This document shows, one piece after another, positions 38,579-50,938 of a stretch of DNA of 64,000 nt. Under the pieces are notes generated by a model that worked only from the letters and a program-made list of their open reading frames with translations, did not search any database and was not told where the DNA came from. The position numbers were made by a program, and so were the translations under genes. Every line of letters starts with the position of its first letter. Positions within the stretch are counted from its first letter, which is position 1. This DNA comes from Warburgia ugandensis (Eukaryota > Streptophyta > Magnoliopsida > Canellales > Canellaceae), in assembly GCA_035236585.1 (NCBI GenBank), contig CP141136.1, positions 26,637,426-26,701,425 on the forward strand, read 5' to 3'.

Positions 38579-41500
38579 TCAGGGAATGAGAAGTATCTTT
38601 CCGATATGCTGGCTGCCTTCCATCAATCTATGAGCTTCGGCTGCTTCAGACAAAGGGTAGGACTTGTAAACCAGAGGCTTCACCTTGCCAGCTGCAATTG
38701 CCGGCCAAACATTCTTCTCCACTTCTCTGACAATCACCGCTTTGTTTTCGATGCTTCTCGTCCTCAGCCCCGCTCCTTTGCATTCATAATCAGCAATAAG
38801 AGTCAATCCACTGTGATATAATACCCAAATATATACATCATACAGTTCAGAAATATGGCAATCTATTCATCAGCAACATAGAGAGGCTAGCTTTTCCTGG
38901 TTTTCTAGACATGTATCCGAAGCGTTCAAGCCATGATCCTATTTAATCAAATTTTGACTCAAAAATCTGTTCAAATACTTGGAAGCTTAGAATACCTGAG
39001 GTACTTCCGGCTGTGTGCCTAGGAAAAATGACCAAGATTTCATAATCTAGGATGAAACTGACCAAATGTTTAGAACTAAACCAATGCGCCAACAGCCCTG
39101 TGATTCATGGAAGGAGCCAAAGTCAATTTCCTAAACCAATGTCCATTAACATTGGTGGCCCCCTTACCTCCCCCCTCATAAATTGGCCCCATTTAGGATC
39201 ATAATATACCACCATGCTTCTGTGGCCAATGTCTGCAGCAGCCCACTTGAGGCAACTCACTGTCTGGACCAGGGAGCCCTCTCCGCTTTTTGTGGTAGCT
39301 TTTACTCCAGCATTAGCTAGCCCTTTTCATAAGTTGCCACTACCAGGATTCAAACCCCTGACCTGGTAATTGCTCTGATACCAAATGTTAAGAACTTAAC
39401 TAATACACCAAAACCCAAGACTAATGAAACACATCAAGTCAATTTCTTAAACCATTGTCTAATACCATTTATGGGTTCCCTTATGTCCCATACCACAAGT
39501 TGGCCCCACCTAGGATCATAACACCAAACACCTAAAACAAAGCATCCTTGTACATGACCCAATGACCAAGAATTCATCATTTAGGACATAATTGACCAAA
39601 CACCTTGAGCATGGAAACGACTCAACCATCTCCTAATTTATAGCAGAACTATCTCCTAATTTATAGCAGAACTAGGAGGCCTTTTTTACATTCACACAGG
39701 TACTAAGCTCATTCTAACCATAAAACCAGCACTTCGAGATTAATGTGTTTACTATATGACCGTTCTCTGTGTCTCATTGTAGATATTGGAAGACAGAATC
39801 TTGCTGGAGAATTGGCTCGAAACCAGGTAAGCATGTCAGACTTGATGATTTGTTCAGGAGAAGCATTGAGTAAAGAATTTCTGGATTCAAGACAGAATAC
39901 TGGTTCTTGGACCTATTGAACATTCAGCTTAGGAAATGTAAAAAGGAAATTCAAATTCCAAGCTCAGAATGGATGAGGTATTGCAATACCTTGCACTGTA
40001 AGCCGCTTTGCAAGCAGAACTCCAAGGTTTGCTTGTGTATCGGCACCACCCTGGAAGCCGATTATAAAAAGCCTACCATCAACGTTTAAGCTTTGAAGGT
40101 TTCTTTGGAAGTATGGGCCCCCAACATTATCTAGTATGACATCAACACCTGAAATTGGAAATAATAAAGCCTGAGATCATGATTGAAGGTTTGAACAAGA
40201 AGAAAAGAGATGGACAGACCTTTCCCTCCAGTTTCTTCCTTCACTCTTGCAACAAAGTCTTCAGTCTTATAGTTGATGCAGACATCGGCACCAAGATCCT
40301 TGCAGGCCTTTAGCTTCTGCTCACTTCCTGATAAGGAGGTAGATTGAACCACATAAGAATCAAATATTAGGTGAAAACAGGATTTATGTAGAAAGACATT
40401 TTTAGCCATCAGACCTGCTGTGACAAATACCCTCACTCCTTGGCTGTGAGCCATCTGAATAGCAAATGTGCCAATTCCACTAGATCCACCATGAATCTGA
40501 AATTAAGCATTCAACTAAGTTTAAATTGACAGAAACATCTACATGGGCACTGAGAAGTACAACAAATATCGTCAAGCAAGACTTAAGATTTACTACAGAT
40601 TAAGATGACACAGGATTTATTGGAGAAACTAATGGAGAACTAAGTACCCCTCTCTTAGCAAGGGTGTCTGAAACAAAAGTGATCATTGGCAGTAACTGCC
40701 AATGCCCACAAGACAAGAGAGATGTTCTTATACTGAATTTTACTTGATCATGTGCAGATCTTATGGTTCATAACCATCACAGACTAGTCTAATGAAGTCA
40801 TTCATAAATGACAAACAAAATTTAAAAGACTGTGACTTCTGAAATAAAAGATTTACCAGGAAAGTCTCGCCTGCAGACAACCGACTCATCATAAAAACAG
40901 TCGACCAAACTGTACATGCCACCTCAGGAAAGCTTGCAGCTTCTTTCAGAGAAATGCCTGGAGGAATGGGAAGAACTTGTCCCTGTGGAACCGCTACTTT
41001 TTCTGCATATCCTCCTCCAGCAAGAAGAGCACACACCTATAGAAGTAAGTTTTAAAAGACTCAAGATACCTAACTTGTAAAATGAATTAGACATGAACTG
41101 TGGCAAATGCAGGGGATACTAGTCTCACTAACAGTAGACAATAACATGCTAACATTGTGTCCCCAAAACAATTTCCTTAAGTTCCAGTAGTAAATATCTT
41201 CAAAGAAAATTGCACGCACACCCATAAATGTCAGTTTTAGAAAGTTGAGATAGCAAACTCAGGATATCAGGTCCATAGTCTAGTATCTTAATAACGCTAC
41301 CATAAACTACACAGAGAAGAAGAACATCAACTTGTGAAATGAATTAGACATGAACCATGGCAAAGGCAGGACATCATAGTCTCACTAACACTAGACACTA
41401 AATTACACTGCTGGAACAATTCCCTTCTCTTAAGTTTCAATAGTACCTTCAAAGCAAATTGTTGCACATACCTACAGAAGTAAGTTTTAAAAAACTTAGA

Positions 41501-43027
41501 TAGCAATCTTGAGTACTGGGTCTCAAGTATAATATTTAATAACACTACCTTAAACTGCACCACAAAGAAGAATGACAACTTGTAAAATGAGACATGAACT
41601 TTGGCAAATGCAGGACATACTAGTCTCACCAACAGTCGACCAAAAAAGGAAAAAAAGAAAAGAAAAGAAAAAACACTAATTTTACATTGCTGAAACGATT
41701 TGTTCTCCTAACTTCCAGTAGTAATATCTTCAAAGAAAATTGTTGCACCTACACATAGAAGCAAACTCAGGCTACTGGGTGTGCAGTTCAATATCTTAAT
41801 AACACTACGATAAACTGCACCAAGAAGAAAAACATCAACTTGTGAAATGAATTAGACATGAAATTTGGCAATGCAGGACAGTCCTGTCACACTAACAGTA
41901 GACAAGGTCATGCTACTACTACATTGCTGAAATGATTTCCTTCTTTTTAGTTCCAGCAGTACCTTCAAAGCAAATTGTTGCACATACCTATAGAAGTCGG
42001 TGATATAAACTAGGAAAATGAGTGAAACATGAACTGTGGCAAGTGAAGAACATATTAGTCTCACTAACAGTAGACAAGAACTCGCTAATATTACGTCACT
42101 GAAACGATTTCCTCCTCTTAAGTTCCATAGAACCTTCAAAGAAATTTTTTCCTTTCTTATCAATATATGCTTTATCAATGCCAAATCAAATTGTCTAGAG
42201 TTCAATGACATGTAACACGATCGCAGGAATAACAAACTGAGGGTTAAGTTATCTATGAATAGTGGTTTTCTTCCATGGTATCTGTAGTCTCCTTACGTGG
42301 ATAAATTACTCAAACATTACAAAATAGCGTTTTCAACTTATCTACATTTCAAGGCCTCAAATAGCAGGCGGTGAAGTTTATTATCCATGAAAAACTTACT
42401 CCATGGTTTGTAATCCTCCTACCAAACAACCCAATTCGTGGATAAAATTATCCATACTTGGTGATCTTTTGACAACCTTGAGCTATTTGTTCTTCCAAAA
42501 TTTTATCAATTTTAGAGCACTGCAACATATCCAAAGTAAAAGCTGCTGTCCATGAATAACTTATCCGAGGATTCATAATCCTGCTATCAAGCAGTTTACA
42601 TTGATCCAATTAATGCAGAGAAAACCCAAATGTAAAACCAGCAAAATCAGGCAAATCGGTTTACCTGATCGCCGATTTTCCAGCGACTGACATTTTTTCC
42701 GACGGATTCAATGGTGCCGGAGCACTCCAGACCAGGATAAGGACTGGCTCCAGTCGGGGGTGGGTACGAACCCTTTCTCTGCAACGTATCTGCTCTGTTC
42801 AACGCTGTAGCGGCGATTTTTATCAAAACTTCATCATCTTTGATTATGGGGTCTTCTACTTCCTGAACCTGAAGAACTTCTGGGCCGCCGGGATTTGTTA
42901 TGACTGAGGCTTTCATTTTTCCGTGGAGACGGACGATCGGATTTGAGTGCAGTGTGGCCAATATTCTTGTAGTCGATTTGTTGAGTGGGTATTTAACAGA
43001 GAGGTAGTTCCGCCTTCGGCTGGACAC
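38579..43027 (-). CDS. quinone oxidoreductase, MDR superfamily (PIG3-like), 6 exons
   Basis: NADPH-dependent reduction of quinones or related carbonyls is the family reaction. Exons on the minus strand: 43027-42665, 41036-40857, 40496-40415, 40327-40220, 40148-39990, 38775-38579. The sum is 1089 nt (362 aa); all junctions are GT-AG and phases match. Visible motifs: N-terminal GroES-like fold with GLECSGTIESVG and GDQVCALL; the nucleotide-binding HGGSSGIGTFA at the start of exon 3; ADVCINYKTEDF in exon 4; and the C-terminal AAGKVKP and HIGKILL. No zinc-binding cluster is seen, as expected for quinone oxidoreductases. A second ATG at codon 38 (KMKASVITNPGG) matches the usual start of the family and would give 325 aa. 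The extra 37 residues are rich in Arg, Ser and Thr and could be an organelle transit peptide or untranslated. Intron 1 is a tandem array and intron 5 carries a TRIM element. Confidence 0.93.
39067..39523 (-). mobile_element. complete TRIM element in quinone oxidoreductase intron 5
   Basis: Terminal repeats 39386-39523 (138 bp) and 39067-39206 (140 bp) on the minus strand begin T(G/A)TTATGATCC and end TTCT.AACA. Next to the first repeat is TGGTATCAGAGC (39372-39383), the primer-binding site for initiator methionine tRNA, two bases away as usual. The internal region is only 179 bp and non-coding. CCAAA flanks both sides (39062-39066, 39524-39528), a perfect target-site duplication. The LTRs are well diverged, so the insertion is not recent. 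Confidence 0.93.
41037..42150 (-). repeat. tandem array filling quinone oxidoreductase intron 1
   Basis: About five diverged units of 190-285 bp. Each has GACATGAA.T.TGGCAA, TAGTCTCACTAACAGTAGAC and TTGTTGCAC.TA.C motifs (near 41037, 41225, 41475, 41760, 41992). The unit edge nearest exon 2 contains the real splice acceptor, and other units carry copies of it (for example minus-strand CTGTAG/GTATGTGC near 41470). Confidence 0.85.
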
Positions 43028-43122
43028 TTGGCTTAGAAGGAGGCAAGTAAGGAAGTAATCTCAGCCGTTAATGAATGTTGAATTCTGCTCTCAATTTTAC
43101 TGGCCATGCGAGCCCACTAGTT

Positions 43123-43281
43123 GGTTGTTGTCACAGGACCTTGAGGTCAGGAGTTCAAGGTATAAAATTAGCCTCTTGCAAAATGCAAGATAAGGCTACC
43201 TACAATAGGTCCTTGTGGTCTACTCTTTCTCTAGACCCTGCATAGACAGAAACTTCATGCACCAGAACTACCCTTTTATGT
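43123..43281 (+). mobile_element. Au-like SINE directly upstream of the quinone oxidoreductase
   Basis: Plus-strand SINE with a B-box-like GGAGTTCAAGG, GCCTCTTGCAAAATGCAAG and GGTCCTTGTGGTC. Perfect 11-bp duplication GCCCACTAGTT at 43112-43122 and 43282-43292. It lies 96 bp before the ATG of the minus-strand gene. Confidence 0.9.
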
Positions 43282-43292
43282 GCCCACTAGTT

Positions 43293-44332
43293 CAATGGTG
43301 AGTCTGCGAGCTTAAGCTTGTCAAAGCGTGTATCGTTTTGTATTGGCTCATCAAGATCATGGCCTAGAGTAGACGGTTGGATCATTTGAAGGTGTGGGCT
43401 CTCCTTGTCCTTTGACCTAGAGTTGGGCTTTAAATGGACCATTCTATATGGCTAACTTGCTTATAGTTAAAGAAGGGTCCAGCGAGATGGCCTAATCTTG
43501 GAAATGAAGTACAAAGTTGGGCTTTCCCACTGCTCCCTGATTCTCAGATGCAGAGTGGACGGCTCAATGAGATGCCATGTAATCTTGAGCAATCGGATGT
43601 TTAGGATTGTCCGATGAGGAAATTCTTTAGCGAATGGTCTATTTTGATAGGGCACAACGTCTTTCAGAAACGTACTATACCTCATCTAAGCCATCTTTGG
43701 AGTGGACCCACGCCTCAAAATCTGAACTACTAACTGATCCTAGCTTTTTGTTTCTTGACTTGTAAGATAGAAAGTAAGCGAAAGTTAGGATCATCCAATG
43801 GTTAGGATTTTGTTGCAGGTCGTGCCACGATAAGGCCCTCCGAACGTTTAGCCTTTCGAACTATTAAAATTTAGGGCACATTCCAAAGTCTCTGCCACCT
43901 CGTACTCTTCAAAGCATACTATCAAAACCCGCCATGCTAAAGCAGAAAGTAGCCGAGTCAAAGCGGTATTAGCTAGTTCGCATTTTTCGGACATATTACT
44001 GCTTTTTGACATAGTTTTTAAATTCTTTTGTTTTATGGCAAAAAAGGAAAATTTATTTAAAAATAAATATAAAAAGCTTAGTTACATTATTCTCGTGTTC
44101 TTACATCAAAATAGCATCTGATTTAAATTTTTTTTTTTGAGAAATCTGCAATGTGTACACTATACATTCGATTGCTAGGCCACAAAGCCAAGATAACTCA
44201 GCATTTTCCTTAAGTATACTTAATTGCAAGTACAAAGTCACTATTGTTAGCTTTGATCGAAGTTTAGATTTAAAAGTATATATTAATGATTTGCTTTCTA
44301 ATTCTTAGCTTATCTCTCACGCCAACAAACAC

Positions 44333-44334
<2 letters not shown>
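43293..44334. other. intergenic, no gene seen
   Basis: Non-coding sequence between the oxidoreductase promoter side and the PR-10-like gene. No repeat boundary or gene recognised. Confidence 0.5.

Positions 44335-44380
<46 letters not shown>
44335..44380. repeat. (AT)n microsatellite
   Basis: An uninterrupted AT run of about 46 bases. Confidence 0.95.
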
Positions 44381-44382
<2 letters not shown>

Positions 44383-44591
44383 TTACCTCTATTTTTTTTT
44401 TCTTCTTCTAAGTTACAAACAAAGAACTAACTACAAAGCAAATAACTCACACCCTATAATACCTGGCCAAAACAAAATTGGTAACTTAAGCCTGATATCA
44501 AAGTACTTCAAGGAAGACACTGATTTTTTTTTTCATTTTGGTTACAAGCGAAGAATTACAAAGCAAATAATTCGCACACACACTCAAAGAG

Positions 44592-44745
44592 CAGCTCTGG
44601 TGCACAAAGCTTCTGCATATGCAAGGTTTGAAAAAAGCATGGACCACAATGGTCACTAGCATGCAGTCTTACTTTGGAATTTGCAAGAGATTATTTTCAC
44701 GCCTTAAACCCATGACCTCAAAACTACTCACTCACACGCTCCTAA
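44592..44745 (-). mobile_element. Au-like SINE in the 3' flank of the PR-10-like gene
   Basis: A diverged minus-strand copy: GCTCTGGTGCACAAAGCTTC at its 3' end and a degenerate tRNA-like part (CTTAAACCCATGACCTC) at about 44700. It is about 220 bp past the stop codon, on the same strand as the gene, and could be in its 3' UTR. Confidence 0.7.
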
Positions 44746-44963
44746 ATCCATTACCAGCTGAAAAGAGAAGTGGCGATTTGAATCTGATACAAAGGAAACT
44801 TCAAGGGAGCTGCCGAATTATTTACAGCCGACTGTGCTGGACATTTGTTTGCTGTCTGCCACTAGCTTTGCTGACTGACTGTTACTTAGTAGACATACAA
44901 TATCCCTTCACAAAGAGACGTATATTACTTCCAAACCCTGAATTTGAAAATGATAAGATCTCG

Positions 44964-47558
44964 TCATGTATTTAACTTCAACAAATAATTTTCCAAGTGC
45001 TTGATGAACAGCATGGTGGAACCAGTCGTCTTAGCCATCAAGTGTTCCTCGTCCTCCTCTTTTGTCTCCGTATCATACACCACCGTGATGTCGATCAGAG
45101 TCTCCTTCTCCCCACTTCCAGTTAGCCTGAAGAACGTCACATATGAAGTAAAACCAAAGTTCAGGCGGCCTCCTTCGATCACCGCTAATCCGATTAGCCG
45201 CTGCGTCTCGTCGAGTTCGACGATCTTTTCCTTTTGGTATATCACATTTGGCACGCCTACATGCATGTTCTACCATAATTTCAGGGATTAGTATTGAAAA
45301 CCTCAAAGGAGGGTGGTTTTATATGCTTAGTATTGTTTATCTGAGTCCGGGTAGAGTTTACGCTACCTTTTTCTCTTTGTAGAACTTGTTTTTTCACATA
45401 TCTAAGCCATTCATCTTTTTAAGAATTTCATGGATAAGCTAAATATGAAATTTCATGTCAGTTGGATGCTTTCGGCTGATGTTTTTTGTGGTGAAAATAA
45501 TGATCATCAATTTTTTTATAAAAATTTCAAAGACAAAAAACAAGTGTTGAGGATCGTCCAAATTTTTGTACGATAAACGTGATGAACGGCTTTGATCATT
45601 CTAAAAACAGGAGATCATTTTCATGAGATAACCGATCCAAGCCACTCCTATTCCCTGATGTGATAAATCTAAGCCATCTGGAAGGCTAGGAATTATAATT
45701 GTTTCAGGATGAGATTTTGAAACATGACTATTTAGCATGGGGTTAGTTGTAATTAAGATGCAATGGGCAAGCTTGAGATGAAATGAGATGAGACCTGATT
45801 GGAGATGAGTTCAGATGGCTTAAGATGACTGAATTTGGCATGGAATGAAGTGAAGGTGACTGAAAATTCAAGTTAACAATGTTCTAAGATAAGATAAATT
45901 CTATCTCAACTCACATCAAGTATCATTGGTAGTGATGTAGTCATTTCATCTCATCTCAAATCAGTTCACTCCATCTCAAGCACTAGTTACACATACGCTT
46001 GAAATTTATGCAAGATGCATGTCTGCACACCAAAATGTATACTACCACTTCGTTTTTGGTAACATATGGAGACCTCCAGAAGTTTCACTCAGTTTATATT
46101 ATTCCAATCTCCCATTGGAGTTAGCAGATACTGTGGTAATAGAAGGAAGGTTATGATATAATTACCCTTTATGTTATGTGTTTTTTGAGTGCTAAGACCG
46201 GCAAGCCTCGGTTATATCATAACCTTCCTTTTATATTACCACACAGACCTACCCATGAGCCTCGAATTCTCAATAAAACATGCTCAGACATGCCTAAATT
46301 GATGTCTCCTCCTACTAGAATCCTAATATACAAGGCTCAAACTGTGGTCATCCAGTGAGAGACATTCTTCTTGCCCCACTTTGCGTCCCTTAATAAATGG
46401 ATGGCTATTAACTCTTGGTGGGTCTAGATTTATGAAGATCTGAAATGTTGATATTGTTACACTTGACACTTTGATCCTAGCAATTGCTGGGTTAGTTATA
46501 AAATGGACAATGAAATTTTTTACCCATCATTTTATGGCTAGGAACATTCTATGAACGAGAATTTTGAAGCATATAACACCAAGTCAAGGACAACATTCTG
46601 AATGATTTGGATATATGAAAACTTGGACCTACCTTGAGTTATAGTAGTCTATGCCATTAATAGAATGGGGACGAATATCACTTACAAGGAAAATATTGTG
46701 TTGGACCTACATTAATGCACCTCCCGTCTCACTCTAATCCACGAGACATATATATACGTGAGTACAGCAAAGACTCCATTAGTGCATTAGTAGCCTCTAT
46801 GTTTGCTCATGACTGTCTAACTCATGGAGTGTGTATATCTTGTCCACTTTGCCTCAAAACTGAGTATTTGTATTGATTTTTGTAGTGGAGTGAGTAGCAA
46901 AATGGTAATGCTTCAGAGTATTTTGTGATGCTGATTTTTTTTATTTTGCTCCTTCAAAGATTCGGTGATCTCTCTTGCTTGAATTGCTTTGCTTTTGAAG
47001 AGTTAATTTTTGTCTTTTACAATCTTATTGATTGCCATTATTAAATTTTTAATATTTTTCTTTATCATAGAGTAAAACATTTTTCTAGAGAGAGAGATGT
47101 TATCAACCAGATCTAGGTGGGAAGACTCAATCCACTCAGTATAAACATTTAAACAGATCATTCATATTTTCTTTTCTTTTTTAGCTATAAAAGCATTCTG
47201 ATTGCCAAAATTAATCCAAAATTTTTATTGTATATAACTAATAAAAATCCCAAAATCGTGGTATCGGACTCGAGTTTATGATTCCATGAAGTCCGAAAAT
47301 TAACTAAAAATGTATATTTAATTTGACGATAATCAAAACTTAAAAGCAAGATTATCCAAGAAAATGATTGGGCGTACCGGGGGCAAAATGGAAGAGCAAG
47401 ATGGTACCAAGGCCACCATCTCCTTCAACTATCTCCACTTCTCTAACTAGATTTGGAACAGCTTTAGGCACACTAGAACTCAAGTGTTGGGCCAACGTCC
47501 TCCACATAACTTCAACTCCAACTCCAACCCTGGCTTGGGCTTTTGCCTCCTTGGACAT
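44964..47558 (-). CDS. Bet v 1/PR-10 family, phytohormone-binding (CSBP-like) protein, 2 exons
   Basis: Small cytosolic ligand-binding protein; its closest relatives by memory of the family are cytokinin-specific binding proteins, also reported to bind gibberellin. Exon 1 is 47558-47378 and exon 2 is 45256-44964. The sum is 474 nt (157 aa), the usual size. Visible features: the glycine-rich loop EGDGGLGTI, PKAVPNLV before it, the strand ending in GLAVIEGG, and the C-terminal helix with STMLFIKHLENYL. The single intron sits after codon 60 in phase 1, the conserved Bet v 1 position. Acceptor choice: the AG at 45258-45257 gives the in-frame join; an AG ten bases upstream would shift frame. The frame is open upstream of 47558 with other ATGs, but this ATG fits the family start. 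Intron 1 (2.1 kb) is long for the family and holds a foldback repeat. The ligand is not known; a norcoclaurine-synthase role is less likely. Confidence 0.88.
45771..45982. repeat. possible MITE-like inverted repeat in the PR-10 intron
   Basis: GCTTGAGATG at the left is the reverse complement of CATCTCAAGC at the right, with further ATGAGATGA-type complementarity inside. No clear target duplication, so only a candidate. Confidence 0.4.
46132..46243. repeat. foldback with about 30-bp arms in the PR-10 intron
   Basis: Left arm 46132-46161 and right arm 46212-46243 pair over about 30 bp with a two-base bulge; TGTGGTAATA and GGTTATGATATAA are the paired ends. Loop of 50 bases. Confidence 0.85.
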
Positions 47559-47704
47559 GGCTTTCTTCTTCTCTCTCTTCGGAGTAATGGGCTGCCTTGT
47601 GGTAATATAAATGGCTGGAGTGGTTGAGGGTCGGTGCATGACAAGTGGACAATGCATGTAGTGTAAGGCGAAGAATATAGTAACCTTTTCTTTCCGTTGC
47701 GTCA

Positions 47705-47712
47705 TATAAATA
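47705..47712 (-). promoter_or_regulatory. TATA box candidate of the PR-10-like gene
   Basis: TATTTATA on the minus strand about 147 bases before the ATG. A second TATA-like ATTTATA at 47606-47612 is only about 50 bases before the ATG and would give a very short leader. The sequence does not decide between them. Confidence 0.3.
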
Positions 47713-47825
47713 AAAAAAATGCACATGCAAGCAGGCACATGTGTAAGCATGCTTATGAGTGAGGGCATGTGAGGGTAGTTGATTTTTCTTTTTTCTTTCT
47801 TTTTTGTCCTGGTAAGAGCGCACAC

Positions 47826-49126
47826 TTTTTTTTATGCATGTAAAACTTTTTTAGTAGATCTAAACTTAGAATATAAAAAATATAAAACTCATTAAAAATT
47901 AATCTATTTGGACGATCGTAACCACTTTTGTTATACATCTTTGAAAAAATTATTAAAACATTTTATTGTGAATTTTTGCCTAAAAAAATATAGGATAAAA
48001 AAATCCAACCGGATGAAACTTGTTGTTCGGTTTATCTAAGCCTTTACACTGTTCAAGAGGACATTTTTTTCTTTACAAGCAGAAGAACAAGAAAGAGAAT
48101 CACTCACAAACTCTCTAGATCTATCCATCCCTAAAAAAAGAAGGTACCGGACCTCGAATCTGCACTACTAGGCCACTAGGCTTTGTGGCACCATGAATTG
48201 TGAAGATAAGAAGTGGGGAGAAACCGATAAGCTTGTAAAATATGTGGCTTTGGCAGCATGATATTTGTGCTTATCCATGTAAAACACTTTTTAGACCACA
48301 CTCAAATGCTCTTGTAAATTCTATTTCACATGTCACATTGAGCTTTGGCATGGACAATCTACATATCCCTTAAATGGAATGGAGGTGCTAACTTTGAACC
48401 CACAACATAATTAATGTCAAGATGCCTTTTTTTTTGGCTCTTCTTAGTGGGACAGAAAGGTCTTTGGCCTACCATTTTTTTCTTATTGTCAAAACAAAAG
48501 CTTTTATTAATGACGATCGAGAGGACTGCAAAAAATTAAAGATAGTTTCCAAAGGCCGAAAGCACTGAAGGATAACTCACCCAGAAATAGCAAGAGGTCC
48601 AGTGGACTAACTGATAGCTAGAGAAAGCTGATGCTTAAGGAACCTAGGGTCTAAGAAAACTAGAAGAAGAGGGCAAATACTTAAAATTGATACAACTGAA
48701 ATTCATGATGCTAGTTCCTGGTCCTTGTCAGAGATAAAGATTCTCAGACCCGACGTTTGAATGCCTTCCCTTGCGAGAGCCTGTGCCTTGGGCCTACAAT
48801 TTAGACACTACATACTGTGAGAATTACATATATACTACATACAGAGAGAGAGAGAGAGATGGTGGGCCCTTACTAGCTAGTCACTTATAATAGCTTTGCC
48901 AAGGATGGTAATAGTGGTTGGAAGTGCGCTATACAAGGAGTTCTTTCTTCCTGATTACAGATGGTTAAGTGCATCGTCTACATGTAGTACCACGAACATG
49001 CCAAGAAACCTTGTTCAAGTGGATCCACAGGCTACACAGTGTTAGTCTCTTGGGAATTGAATATACTTCTCCAAGCAGATTTGCTGGGGAACTCTGAACA
49101 ACGCCTTGCAGATCAAGGGTCAAAAC
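47826..49126. other. intergenic, no gene seen
   Basis: Upstream side of the PR-10-like gene. AT-rich with a short GA run near 48842. A 26-bp segment at 49001-49026 recurs exactly at 58280-58305, beyond LTR A. Confidence 0.5.
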
Positions 49127-49506
49127 TATGGCACCCCGGGTTTTTCAAAAAAAAATTCGCATTTATTTTTCAAAGGTGGCGCGTGCCTCTAAATTTTAAA
49201 ATACAAAAATAGCGGAAGATTTTTTTTTGAAATTCATTTTCTCAAAAACCCAGATGTCACCTCAACTCTGATACTATATACAATATAGTTTTTATAGAAG
49301 ATAGACATTCATTTTATGAAACAACATGACTCATCCAGTGGTTCACATACACAACCCCTATAATCATTATACTAAATGTTCAAGTAACACAATCCAAATA
49401 ACTAACTATACAATACAAAATTTTTAACAAAATATAAACCTGAGTGCAGAAGTATGGCTGTTGAACTCTTCTTGCTTGTGTATGTCTTCTCATGTCTGTC
49501 TGTATC

Positions 49507-49557
49507 TGAGATATTGTAAACGTAAAATATTTACAATATCTTAACAAGCTATGCTTG
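49507..49557. other. double hairpin of LTR A
   Basis: Hairpin 1: TGAGATATTGTAAA (49507-49520) pairs with TTTACAATATCTTA (49530-49543), with one mismatch that is a G-T pair. Hairpin 2: CAAGC TAT GCTTG at 49545-49557. Confidence 0.9.
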
Positions 49558-50134
49558 GTATGAGAGGGTTAAGAAAACATATTATTTACATATGAATTAA
49601 GCATTTTATATCAATTAAAATATTCAATTTCATCATGATGTTTATATGGAATGAAGTTTACAAAATAGTTCATAATTCAATAATTTCATTAATAATTCAA
49701 TTAAAAACAAGTCATTGATAAAATAGATATTTATAATTCTTCTTCTTCATATGAATATAATAATCACATTTTAAAGATTACACTTTACATGATATATTTA
49801 ATATATATATAATTCACTGATATTTTAAATATTCATCATTACCATTTTCCATATAATACCATGCTCCAATTCTATGAACCATACTTTGAATAATACGTCT
49901 ACCCATTCACTTTCTCAAACGAAAACTTTTATAAAACTATGACCTCTAACATATACATATAGGACTATATTATATATATATATATATATATTAAAATCAT
50001 TAAAAATCATACAAAGTTATGAACATAATCTATAGGTTTTATAACCTACATTCCTAGACTATACTAGGTCTCATACATATACCCCTTACCATATGGGGTT
50101 TATAAAACTCCAACCGCTACTCGTAACATCATAA

Positions 50135-50270
50135 AAGGCACCTCATCATGCCATCACATAAGGCATCTCATCATGCCATCATCATATAAGTCATCTCATC
50201 ATGTCATCATCATATGAGGCGTCTCATCATGCCATCATCATATGAGGCATCTCATCATACCATCATATAC
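50135..50270. repeat. about 30-bp tandem array in LTR A, five units
   Basis: Units read AGGCATCTCATCATGCCATC with small changes. LTR B has a single copy of the equivalent motif near 51237. Confidence 0.85.
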
Positions 50271-50938
50271 GCACCATAGTGCATCAAATACAAGGACTAC
50301 TATGCCGCAGTCTAAATTCGTACAGCGCGCCTAGATAACTACATAATAATCCACTGATACCAAGGTGAAAATAACAAAATTCATGTCCGCATGGGCGAGG
50401 ACCATGGCTGTCACAGTGGTGGCCTTTATGATTGCATCACCTGACTTTTAGCCTCCCTTCGGGCTTAGTATCCATATCATCACAATTTTGGAGAGCAGGT
50501 GTGACGACCCGGGTTTTTGAAACATATTTCGTAATACATTTTTCAAAGGCAGGGCATCCCCTTAGTAAAAAAATTTTGCAAAACAAAATAGTAAAAATTC
50601 TTTTCTTTTAAAACTTGTTTTGAAAACCTAAGTCACCACTTTAGACATAACATAAGTACAATTTTTGTACAAAATAAAATTTCATTGAAGGAATATAATT
50701 TTATTAAACTTCCAGAATCCATCCAGTGGTTCACAGTACAACTCGGTATCAGTACAATACCTGTCTAATTTACATAATCCAAAATTTGCAAACCTCACCA
50801 TACATTAAAACTCTCAATACAATACAATTTCCTCAAATAAAATACATGTCTTCAAGAGGATGTATCGTAATTGATTATTCATCCACATCTTCTTAAGTCT
50901 TCTACAGTCTTGAGCTTCTAACCCTCCTTCTCTATATC

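Noticed and set aside
44964-47558. Norcoclaurine synthase identity for the PR-10-like protein
   Set aside because: Same fold, but the visible motifs match cytokinin-specific binding proteins better, and a catalytic set could not be confirmed by eye.
50135-50270. CRISPR-like array
   Set aside because: Units are contiguous without unique spacers, in plant nuclear DNA inside an LTR; it is a minisatellite.
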